DNA from: an uncultured Lachnospiraceae bacterium
GTDB lineage: Bacteria > Bacillota > Clostridia > Lachnospirales > Lachnospiraceae
Reading direction: 5' to 3'
Assembly: GCA_910580195.1 (NCBI GenBank)
Contig: CAJTWA010000001.1
Span: 62,001 to 126,000 of the forward strand
Length of the DNA stretch: 64,000 nt
Positions 43,252 to 50,766 of the stretch are shown here, piece by piece. The notes under the pieces are model-generated. The model worked only from the letters and a program-made list of their open reading frames with translations. It was not told the origin of the DNA and did no database searches. Each line of letters starts with the position of its first letter. Position 1 is the stretch's first letter. A program made the translations under genes and the position numbers.

Positions 43252-43410
43252 ATGAAGGGGTGGGGATGGTTCTGGAAAGCAGTAGGAAAAGCATGGGAAG
43301 AAGCTGGCTGTTTGTTCCGTATCAGGGTTCGCCGCCGAAAAAAAGGAAAAGAAGTATTGAGAAAATTCCAAAGAGAAGGAGGAACAGGTTATGATGAAAC
43401 AGAGGGTTAA
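43252..43410 (+). CDS. Small Trp-rich cationic peptide, 52 aa
   Basis: Starts MKGWGWFWKAVGKAWEEAG, then an Arg/Lys cluster (RIRVRRRKKGKEVLRKF) and ends before the next gene's start, which it overlaps by 20 bases. It could be a peptide bacteriocin or signal. The better ribosome site (AGGGAGGT) serves ATG 43231 in the same frame, which reads MREK and meets TAA, then FR and this ATG; so either it starts at 43252 by re-initiation, or a TAA has interrupted a 59-codon gene. Unusual composition and placement in the LytTR cluster support it, but it remains a prediction. Confidence 0.45.
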   Translation: MKGWGWFWKAVGKAWEEAGCLFRIRVRRRKKGKEVLRKFQREGGTGYDETEG

Positions 43411-43774
43411 GAAGATGTTGTGTGCGTTTGCAGTGGGGGCTTGTGTGTGCGGGACAACGCTGCCGGCGCAGGCAGGGAGAATCCATTTTAGCATTACGGT
43501 GCCGGGTGATACTGTTTCCATGAGAGAGGAAAAAGATAATTCGACACAAAGCTTTAAAGTTGAGGGAACAGAGTTCCACCAGAATGCTGTATTAAGCTGC
43601 GAGTCCATAAAATTGAACAATGATGCAATTAGGACAGGTGTAGTGGGGATTAGCCCTAACGATTCTGTTAAAACTTCCAGATATAATTCAACTGTCAAGA
43701 ATGGGCAACTTTTTTACATGGCAACTTCAGCACAGGTGAGTGGGCTGCATGTGTGCGGATATTATACTCCCTAA
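43391..43774 (+). CDS. Small secreted protein, 127 aa
   Basis: A clear signal peptide: MMKQRVKKMLCAFAVGACVCG, cleavage after LPAQA (about residue 28). The mature part is about 99 residues (GRIHFSITVPGDTVSMREEKDNSTQSFKVEG) with two Cys far apart that could pair. Not recognised. AAGGAGGAACAGG precedes the ATG. It lies between the cationic peptide and the lipoproteins. Confidence 0.72.
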   Translation: MMKQRVKKMLCAFAVGACVCGTTLPAQAGRIHFSITVPGDTVSMREEKDNSTQSFKVEGTEFHQNAVLSCESIKLNNDAIRTGVVGISPNDSVKTSRYNSTVKNGQLFYMATSAQVSGLHVCGYYTP

Positions 43775-43802
43775 TTTCTAGATAAGTGGTAATGATAGAG
43801 AG

Positions 43803-43835
43803 GGCTAAGGGTGCATGGTTAATGCACCTTTAGCC
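43803..43835 (+). other. 13-bp hairpin before the first lipoprotein gene
   Basis: GGCTAA-G-GGTGCA, loop TGGTTAA, TGCACC-T-TTAGCC, no T-run. Its position between genes suggests a stability or processing element or a partial terminator. Confidence 0.6.
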
Positions 43836-43852
43836 AGGTTAAGGAGGGGCAG

Positions 43853-45094
43853 ATGAAATTGAAAACTTTTACTGTATTTTTGCTTATAATTATATTGTCT
43901 GCTGGATGTGGGAAAAAGAATAATGAAATTCAAGGAAATAATGGAAAAATAGAAACTGGGACGGAACTAGATACGGAACAGAAAGCAGAAACAGAACTGG
44001 AAACAGGGGCAGATGAAACAGAGGAAGGGCAAGCCACGGAAAAAGAAGAAGCTGGCTTAGAACAAGGGCTGGAAACAGAGCACGAAGCAGGAATAGATTC
44101 AACAGCAGAAGAAGAGCCAGAATCCCTAGCCAACTATCAACGGGAATCTGAATCAGGGAAGGTGAAGTTTGACTGCAAAGTGGAAGTTCCAGATTCTTTC
44201 ACAGGGAATAATGTTAACAAGTTCCTCATAAATGGGACATGTAATGGAGATAAGGGGAGTATTCTGCCAAAATATGTGGAAGGGAAAGAGGCCGTTGAGA
44301 AGATTGAGGAAAAAGCGCAAAATGGGATGCAGGATATCGTATATTATATCATGGCTGATGGGACGGTAGTTAATATGGACGAAAGCGGATATTATTTTTC
44401 TACGGCAAACGGTGTTTATTATTCTCATGCAAGGGCGAGGGATGCTAGCTATCAAGAGGAATACAGAAAAGGGCAGGTATCCTTTGCCAATGAGGAAGAG
44501 GCTATTAGAGCCGTGCGGCAGGAATTGGATGAAACAGGCTTTTCAGAATTTGAATTCCAGTTTGTGGCTTATCCAGCCAGCCATGAGGTAATGCAGAAAG
44601 TAGAAGCGGAAGTTTATGCAGATGAACAAGGAGAGTCGCAAAAGAAAGGTGCATGGACGCAAGAGGATGATAGTTATGTGGTCTATGGATTCCAAACGCA
44701 AGATGGTATGCCTATCTTTCATCAATGGATGACAGTGTTCCGGGTAATGGCCTATGACAACGTAAGCAATGCACCTGTGCAGGCTATCTATTCGGATAAA
44801 GGGATAGAATTTTTAATGGCGCAGCCTGTCTATTATTTGGAAAAAACAGAAGAAACATTTACACTTAAAGAATTCGAGGAAATAGCAGGGATTGTAGAAG
44901 CAAAATTTGAAAATATCCTGAATGAATCCACCTATGAAGTAACCCGCGCAAAACTGTTCCAGATGGTACGCCTGAATGAAAAGCAGGAGTATGCGGCAGA
45001 GCCAATCTGGTATTTTGAGGTGGCAGAGGATGGGGCAAGCAAGTCCATTACACTGGTGGATGCAGTGACAGGGAAAGAAATCGTGCTGAAGTAG
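43853..45094 (+). CDS. Lipoprotein paralogue 1 of the LytTR cluster
   Basis: 413 aa. Lipobox LSAGC with Cys 19, then a Thr/Glu-rich acidic linker (to about residue 95) and a soluble domain. The C-terminal 80 residues (EEIAGIVEAKFENILNESTYEVTRAKLFQMVRL) are nearly identical to the next protein. Function unknown; a surface-attached partner or immunity-like factor of the exporter is an inference. AAGGAGGGGCAG precedes the ATG. Confidence 0.82.
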   Translation: MKLKTFTVFLLIIILSAGCGKKNNEIQGNNGKIETGTELDTEQKAETELETGADETEEGQATEKEEAGLEQGLETEHEAGIDSTAEEEPESLANYQRESESGKVKFDCKVEVPDSFTGNNVNKFLINGTCNGDKGSILPKYVEGKEAVEKIEEKAQNGMQDIVYYIMADGTVVNMDESGYYFSTANGVYYSHARARDASYQEEYRKGQVSFANEEEAIRAVRQELDETGFSEFEFQFVAYPASHEVMQKVEAEVYADEQGESQKKGAWTQEDDSYVVYGFQTQDGMPIFHQWMTVFRVMAYDNVSNAPVQAIYSDKGIEFLMAQPVYYLEKTEETFTLKEFEEIAGIVEAKFENILNESTYEVTRAKLFQMVRLNEKQEYAAEPIWYFEVAEDGASKSITLVDAVTGKEIVLK

Positions 45095-45162
45095 GCAGGG
45101 GAATTTCAAGAAATAGAGCTACTTTTAAATGGGTATGGGGGAATGGAAAGGATAATAAACAG

Positions 45163-46410
45163 ATGAAATTCAAAATTTTTATGGTATTTTTGCTGATTGC
45201 AATGTTTTCCGCTGGATGCGGGAAAAAGGACAATGAAATTCAAGGAAATAATAGAAAAACAAAAACTGGGGCGGAACTAGGTACGGAACAGAAAGCAGAA
45301 ACAGAACTGGAAACAGGGGCAGATGAAACAGAGGAAGGGCAAGGCACGGAAAAAGAAGAAGCCGGCTCAATACAGGGGATGGAAACAGAGCAAGAAGCAG
45401 GGGCAGAGCCAACAGAAGAAAAAGAGCAAGAATCCCAAGCCAACTATCAACGGGAATCTGAATCAGGGAAGGTGAAGTTTGACTGCAAGATAGAAACTCC
45501 AGATTCTTACACCGGGGATAACGTCCATAAATACCTTGTATCAGGCGAATGTTATGGCGATGAGGGGAGCATATTGTCAAGATACGTGGAAGGGAAAGAG
45601 GTTGCGGAGAAATTTTCAACAGAAGCCCATGATGGGATTCCGGGTTCTGACTCTTATAATATGGCAGATGGAGCCGTAGTGAATGTAGGTGGAAGCCAAT
45701 TTAGTTTTTCAACTAGAAATTCTAATTATTACTATAATGCGAGGGCGTTGGATTCTGATTATCAGGAAGAATATAGTAAGGGTAAGGGGCAAGTGGCTTT
45801 TGCCACTGCAGAAGAGGCCATTGAAGCTGTGAGGCAGGAACTTTCGGAAGTTGGTTTTTCCGAGTTTGAATTCCAGCTTGTGGCTTATCCGGCCAAACAT
45901 GGAACCATGAAAAAGATAGAATCAGAAATTTATACAAGTGAAGAAGATCAATCGCAAAAGAAGGATGAATGGACGCAGGAGGATGACGCTTATGTGGTCT
46001 ATGGTTTCCAAACGAAGGATAACATCCCAATTTTCCATCAATGGATGACTATTTTCCGGGTAATGGCTTATGACAATATAGATAATGCGCCGATAACAGC
46101 GGTTTATTCCAGCAGGGGGATAGAATCCTTGATGGCTTGGCCTATCTACTATTTGGAAGATATAGGGGAAACCCTCACCCTCAAGGAATTCGAGGAAATA
46201 GCAGGGATTGTAGAAGCAAAATTCGAAAATATCCTGAATGAATCCACCTATGAAGTAACCCGTGCAAAACTGTTCCAGATGGTACGGCTGAATGAAAACC
46301 AAGAGTATGCGGCAGAGCCAATCTGGTATTTTGAAGTAGTTGAGGATGGAGCCATAAAATCCGTTACACTGGTGGATGCAGTGACAGGGAACGAAATCGT
46401 GCTGAAGTAG
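45163..46410 (+). CDS. Lipoprotein paralogue 2 of the LytTR cluster
   Basis: 415 aa, tandem duplicate of the gene before it. Same lipobox (FSAGC, Cys 19), same linker and the same C-terminal domain; the middle part (about 120-250) has diverged most. Ribosome site GGAAAGGATAAT is weaker. Such unequal change suggests selection on the middle region or recombination of the ends. Confidence 0.82.
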   Translation: MKFKIFMVFLLIAMFSAGCGKKDNEIQGNNRKTKTGAELGTEQKAETELETGADETEEGQGTEKEEAGSIQGMETEQEAGAEPTEEKEQESQANYQRESESGKVKFDCKIETPDSYTGDNVHKYLVSGECYGDEGSILSRYVEGKEVAEKFSTEAHDGIPGSDSYNMADGAVVNVGGSQFSFSTRNSNYYYNARALDSDYQEEYSKGKGQVAFATAEEAIEAVRQELSEVGFSEFEFQLVAYPAKHGTMKKIESEIYTSEEDQSQKKDEWTQEDDAYVVYGFQTKDNIPIFHQWMTIFRVMAYDNIDNAPITAVYSSRGIESLMAWPIYYLEDIGETLTLKEFEEIAGIVEAKFENILNESTYEVTRAKLFQMVRLNENQEYAAEPIWYFEVVEDGAIKSVTLVDAVTGNEIVLK

Positions 46411-46430
46411 GCAGGGGGAATATTTCAGAA

Positions 46431-46595
46431 ATGCCGCTATTTTTTGGCAGATGTAAGGAGGGCAGGATGAAGCATCACTATTTTGGGGCAGGTGTAAGGA
46501 GGGCACAGGATGAAGCATCACTATTTTTTTGGCAGATGTAAGGAGGAAACAGGATGAAGCATCACTATTTTTTGGCAGATGTAAGGAGGCTGTGG
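46431..46595 (+). repeat. Tandem repeats of the permease gene's start region
   Basis: Four units (46431, 46467, 46510, 46554) of about 36-44 bp. Each starts with ATGAAGCATCACTATTTT (the first is degenerate) and contains GGCAGATGTAAGGAGG. The last unit is the real start of the permease gene. Each unit brings a start codon and the ribosome site for the next. Confidence 0.88.
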
Positions 46596-47303
46596 AAAAG
46601 TTATGAGGTATATGCGGCCATCTTTGGGGTGGCAGTTACCTTGTTTTTTTCCATGGAGAGCAGGGAACTGAAGAATGGGAATGTGATGTTCTCTTATTTC
46701 TATACAACGGAAATGTCAGGCTTTATGATTGCCTATGTATTCTGCGCATTTCCATATGCCGCTGCGCTGTGTGAGGATTTGGAACATAAGTATGTGCGCT
46801 ATCAGGCCATCCGGGGCAGCCTGAAGAGGTATGTGGTGTCGAAGGTAAGCGTGATTTACCTTTCTTCCGTGCTGGTGATGGTATTAGGGAGCATGGTGTT
46901 TGTGGCATACTGCCGCACGCAGGGGCCGTGGGCGAATGGGGAGGATCTCGGGCCATATGTAAACGGGGTTTATGAAAGGCTTGTGGAAAGCGGGCACTAT
47001 GGATGGTACTGCGCGTTCTATGCCTTGCAGCTTGGGTTCTTGGCGGGGATCCTTTCCGTCCTGTCTGCGCTGTTTTCCCTCTATATTACCAATAAGGTCA
47101 CAGTGTTCGCATTGCCGGTGCTGATTTATAAAGTAGTGCTGGACAAGACAGGCTCCGGGATGTATACCGTGCTTGTGTTCCGTGCGTACAATAAGCCCTT
47201 TGAAAAGGAGTGGCAGTGCCTGCTGTTTGTCTTTGCAATCAGCGCGGCGTTTGCGGCTGCCCTTGCATGGGGGATATATAGGAAATTAAAGGCAAGGATG
47301 TAA
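46554..47303 (+). CDS. ABC-2 type membrane permease subunit 1
   Basis: 249 aa, about six hydrophobic segments (TTEMSGFMIAYVFCAFPYAAALCEDLEHKY near the start). Its first codons (MKHHYFLADVRRLWK) are the last unit of a tandem repeat. The ribosome site for it, TAAGGAGGAAACAGG, is inside the previous unit. Works with the next permease and the ATPase as an exporter or signal transducer; similar trios export peptides or give bacitracin-type resistance. Confidence 0.83.
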   Translation: MKHHYFLADVRRLWKSYEVYAAIFGVAVTLFFSMESRELKNGNVMFSYFYTTEMSGFMIAYVFCAFPYAAALCEDLEHKYVRYQAIRGSLKRYVVSKVSVIYLSSVLVMVLGSMVFVAYCRTQGPWANGEDLGPYVNGVYERLVESGHYGWYCAFYALQLGFLAGILSVLSALFSLYITNKVTVFALPVLIYKVVLDKTGSGMYTVLVFRAYNKPFEKEWQCLLFVFAISAAFAAALAWGIYRKLKARM

Positions 47304-47313
47304 AGGAGGGCAT

Positions 47314-48174
47314 ATGAAGCAGCTTCGGTATATTTGGAAAAATTCGCTTTTAAAAATTTTCAATGGCAGGTCTGTAGCCTTTATTTTAATTATGCTTGCG
47401 GCATGTTCGGATTATTGCCGGCCGTTGGGGCGGTTTATGGATGACGTGGATTACCCGGTATCTTGGTGCCTGTTCCCGTTTTTTATGTCAAATTATGTGT
47501 TTTTGATTTTATTCTGGTTTTTGGTGGTTTATCTCCACTCGGACGTGCCTTTTATGCAGCACGCCAACATGTACCAAGTCATACGCACCGGCAGGCGGCG
47601 GTGGGCGGTGGGGCAGATTGGCGGGATTTTCCTGCGGTCTTTTGCGGCAGTCCTTTTCACTGCGCTGTGTACCATCCTGCCATTGGCTCCTAGGATTGAG
47701 CTGACGAATGAGTGGGGGAAGCTCCTGCGGTCTGTTGCGGTGACAAATGCAGCGTCGGCATATGGGCTGGACATTCCCATATTTTATGAAATATTCAGTG
47801 AGTACACGCCCTTGCAGCTGATGGCTTTATGCATCCTTCTTTGCACCTTTATTTCTGGGTTTCTGGGGACGATGATGTTTTTCATCAGCCTGTATTCCAA
47901 TAAAGTGCTGGCGGTGGCAGGGGCTTTGGCAGTGGCAATCCTGATGTTTTTCGTCATAAATTCCCACCCCATGAACCGGTACAAGCTGGCATTTTTTGTG
48001 CCTTCCATCTGGGCGCAGGTGGCGCAGGTTGCGACCCCGCATCTGGGGTATTACTGGCTGCCTTCCGTGCAGTACATGTTTTCTTTCCTGACGGTTGGGA
48101 CTGGCATTATGGCGGCTGGCATTCTCTATAAAATAAAGCGGGTGGAATTTCACTGGGAAAATGACGATGTGTAA
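47314..48174 (+). CDS. ABC-2 type membrane permease subunit 2
   Basis: 286 aa, about six hydrophobic segments, starting MKQLRYIWKNSLLKIFNGRSVAFILIML. Follows subunit 1 by 10 bases (AAGGAGGGC) and precedes the ATPase by 12. Probably forms a heterodimer with subunit 1. Confidence 0.85.
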   Translation: MKQLRYIWKNSLLKIFNGRSVAFILIMLAACSDYCRPLGRFMDDVDYPVSWCLFPFFMSNYVFLILFWFLVVYLHSDVPFMQHANMYQVIRTGRRRWAVGQIGGIFLRSFAAVLFTALCTILPLAPRIELTNEWGKLLRSVAVTNAASAYGLDIPIFYEIFSEYTPLQLMALCILLCTFISGFLGTMMFFISLYSNKVLAVAGALAVAILMFFVINSHPMNRYKLAFFVPSIWAQVAQVATPHLGYYWLPSVQYMFSFLTVGTGIMAAGILYKIKRVEFHWENDDV

Positions 48175-48186
48175 GGAGGTTTTACA

Positions 48187-48846
48187 ATGGAAATGGAAGT
48201 AAAAGAAGGGACCATAGAGGCCAGCCACATTTATAAGTCGTTCCGGGGGACAGAGGTGCTCAGGGACATTTCCCTACGCTGCGAGCCCGGGCATATTTAC
48301 GGGTTTGTAGGGCACAACGGCTCCGGGAAAACCGTGCTGTTCAAGTGCATCTGCGGGTTCCTTTCCTGTGACAGAGGGGAAATCAAGGTAGGGGGCAAGG
48401 TGATGGGGAAGGGACTGGACATGCTGACGGACGCAGGGATTATCATTGAGGAGCCCGGGTTTTTAAGGAAATGGAGCGCGTACCACAATTTGGAATTCCT
48501 TTATACCATACGCAACAAGAAGGACAAGGGATACCTCTGCTCCGTCCTAGAAAAAGTAGGGCTGGAGCCGGGGCTGCGCAGGCCTGTGGGGAAATATTCC
48601 CTTGGGATGAAGCAGCGGCTTGCCATTGCACAGGCCATTATGGAGGACCCGCGCATCCTGATTCTGGACGAGCCCATGAACGGCTTGGACAAGAAAGGGG
48701 TAGGGGAAATGCGGGAACTGTTTTTGGAGATGAAGGCGCAGGGGAAGGTAATCCTGCTGGCAAGCCACAACAGGGAGGATATTGACCTGCTCTGCGACGA
48801 GGTGTATGAGATGGAAAATGGGGAGATGGTTGGGGGAGTACATTGA
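48187..48846 (+). CDS. ABC transporter ATP-binding protein (BcrA-like)
   Basis: 219 aa. Walker A GHNGSGKTVLFK near residue 40, signature YSLGMKQRLAIAQAIM, Walker B ILILDEPMNGLDKKG, His switch LLASHNREDI. Short for a stand-alone ATPase and lacking an extra C-terminal region. With the two permeases it forms a complete exporter in the LytTR cluster. Confidence 0.92.
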   Translation: MEMEVKEGTIEASHIYKSFRGTEVLRDISLRCEPGHIYGFVGHNGSGKTVLFKCICGFLSCDRGEIKVGGKVMGKGLDMLTDAGIIIEEPGFLRKWSAYHNLEFLYTIRNKKDKGYLCSVLEKVGLEPGLRRPVGKYSLGMKQRLAIAQAIMEDPRILILDEPMNGLDKKGVGEMRELFLEMKAQGKVILLASHNREDIDLLCDEVYEMENGEMVGGVH

Positions 48847-48871
48847 CAAAAAGGGGGCGGGAAGGTATAGT
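48843..48871 (+). promoter_or_regulatory. Promoter overlapping the ATPase stop codon, for the AAA gene
   Basis: TTGACA (48843-48848, containing the TGA stop), 17-bp spacer, TATAGT (48866-48871). Confidence 0.75.
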
Positions 48872-48887
48872 AAAAACATACATCCGT

Positions 48888-48936
48888 ACCCATAGCGCTT
48901 TTTGATGCTGCAGGCCAAGAGCCCCTATGGGTTTTT
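48888..48936 (+). terminator. Terminator-like hairpin in the leader of the AAA gene
   Basis: ACCCATAG (48888-48895) pairs with CTATGGGT (48925-48932), with a T-run after it. It lies 17 bases after the -10, between promoter and gene, so it may stop both the exporter transcript and most of this one. Confidence 0.6.
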
Positions 48937-48963
48937 CAGGTTCAGGCAAAGGAGGCAGGAAGG

Positions 48964-50673
48964 GTGAAAAAACCATTACCGATTGGAAGGGATAATTTTA
49001 AGGACATTAGGCGAAATGATTTCTATTACGTGGATAAGACGCTGCTCATTCAGGAACTTTTGGATAAAAAAGGGGAAGTGAGCCTGTTCACCCGTCCCCG
49101 CCGCTTTGGGAAAACTCTCAACCTAAGTATGCTGCGCTACTATTTCGAGGATACCAAGGATGCGGAAGAGAACCGGCAGAACCGGGAATTGTTTTCGGGC
49201 CTTGCCATCGGGGCGGCTGGGGAGCAGTACCGCAGGGAACAGTGCCAGTACCCCGTAATCATGGTGACGCTGAAATCCGCGAAGCAGCCTACCTATGAAA
49301 ATGCAATACATTGCCTGCAGGAAACATTGGCGGATGAGTATGCAAGGCATGAAGCGCAGGTAGAAGGCAGCTTAAAAAGCCAAGCAGACTGGGAGAAATA
49401 CGTGCGTATCCGGGAGCGGAAGGGGACAGAACAAGATTACCTGACGTGTTTGGCATTTTTGTCGAAATGCCTGAAGGAAGCGTACCAGAAAAACTGCATC
49501 ATATTGATTGACGAATATGACGTCCCCATGGAAAATGCTTATTTCCATGGGTTTTATGGACAAATGGCAGACTTTATCCGGTCGCTGTTTGAGTCTGCCC
49601 TTAAGACAAACCCCTGCCTTGCATTTGCAGTAATCACCGGATGCTTAAGGGTATCGAAGGAATCTATTTTTACAGGGCTTAATAACTTGAGGGTTTATTC
49701 CATTTTAAATGGGAATTATAGCGGGTATTTTGGGTTTGTGGAAAGGGAAGTAAAAGAGATGCTGGCATACTATGGCCGGGCGGGGAACCTGCAAACGGTA
49801 AAAGATTGGTATGACGGCTACTGTTTTGGGGAAACGGAGGTTTACAACCCGTGGAGCATCCTGAACCATATGGAAGATGTGGTTTCCAACCAGGATGCCC
49901 TCCCATCGCCCTATTGGGCAAATACCAGTTCGAACAGCATCGTGCGGGATTTGGTGGATAAGCTGGACGGCGGCGGATTGCTGAAAGAGGAATTGGAGCG
50001 GCTGATGAATGGCGGCACGGTTGAGAAGCCTGTCCATGAGGAACTCACATATGACAGCATTTATGATAATCAGGAGAACTTGTGGAATTTCCTGTTTTTT
50101 ACCGGGTATCTGAAAAAAATATCTGCCCGCTTAGAGGGGGAAGAACAGTACCTTACCATGGCAGTCCCAAACCGTGAGGTTTCTTATATTTATAAGAATT
50201 CCATCCGGCTTTGGCTGGACAAAAAACAGGAAGGGTTCCATATGCTGCCCTTGTATGCCGCAATTGAGGAAGGGGACACGGAGAAAATAGAGGAAGAGGT
50301 TTCCAAGTTTTTGGAAGAAACCATCAGCTATTTTGACTATGGGGAAAGCTATTACCATGGGTTCTTGGCAGGGCTGCTGAAACGGAATGGGAAATACCGC
50401 ATCCAGTCCAACCGGGAAACAGGGATTGGGCGTGCAGACTTGATTTTAAAGACGCCAAAAGTACGGAACGGCCGTGCAGTCGTACTGGAGCTCAAAGCGG
50501 TGAAGCGGTTTCAGGAAATGGAGAAAGGCTGCAGGGAAGCCCTTAGGCAGATTGAAGAAAAGAAATACAAAGAAGCCCTTAGGCAGGAAGGGTATGAAGA
50601 TATTTTGGCGTATGGGATTTGCTTTTACCGGAAGGAATGTATGGTGCAAATGCCCTTAGATGGAAGAAATTAG
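48964..50673 (+). CDS. AAA-ATPase-like / PD-(D/E)XK nuclease superfamily protein, chromosomal copy
   Basis: 569 aa. Same family and layout as the element gene at 11675: KPLPIGRDNFKDI...FYYVDKT, RPRRFGKTLNLSML, CIILIDEYDVPMEN, and the C-terminal GRADLILKTPKVRNGRAVVLELKAVKR. It starts with GTG at 48964 behind GGAGGCAGGAAGG. It stands alone behind a promoter and terminator-like leader. Function unknown. Confidence 0.82.
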   Translation: MKKPLPIGRDNFKDIRRNDFYYVDKTLLIQELLDKKGEVSLFTRPRRFGKTLNLSMLRYYFEDTKDAEENRQNRELFSGLAIGAAGEQYRREQCQYPVIMVTLKSAKQPTYENAIHCLQETLADEYARHEAQVEGSLKSQADWEKYVRIRERKGTEQDYLTCLAFLSKCLKEAYQKNCIILIDEYDVPMENAYFHGFYGQMADFIRSLFESALKTNPCLAFAVITGCLRVSKESIFTGLNNLRVYSILNGNYSGYFGFVEREVKEMLAYYGRAGNLQTVKDWYDGYCFGETEVYNPWSILNHMEDVVSNQDALPSPYWANTSSNSIVRDLVDKLDGGGLLKEELERLMNGGTVEKPVHEELTYDSIYDNQENLWNFLFFTGYLKKISARLEGEEQYLTMAVPNREVSYIYKNSIRLWLDKKQEGFHMLPLYAAIEEGDTEKIEEEVSKFLEETISYFDYGESYYHGFLAGLLKRNGKYRIQSNRETGIGRADLILKTPKVRNGRAVVLELKAVKRFQEMEKGCREALRQIEEKKYKEALRQEGYEDILAYGICFYRKECMVQMPLDGRN

Positions 50674-50766
50674 GGTTCCTTTTTGCAGGTTTCTATGGTA
50701 CTATGGAAGTAACGATAGGCGTAATCCAGCCAATACTTAGGGACAGCCCCACAGGGAGGGAACCGT

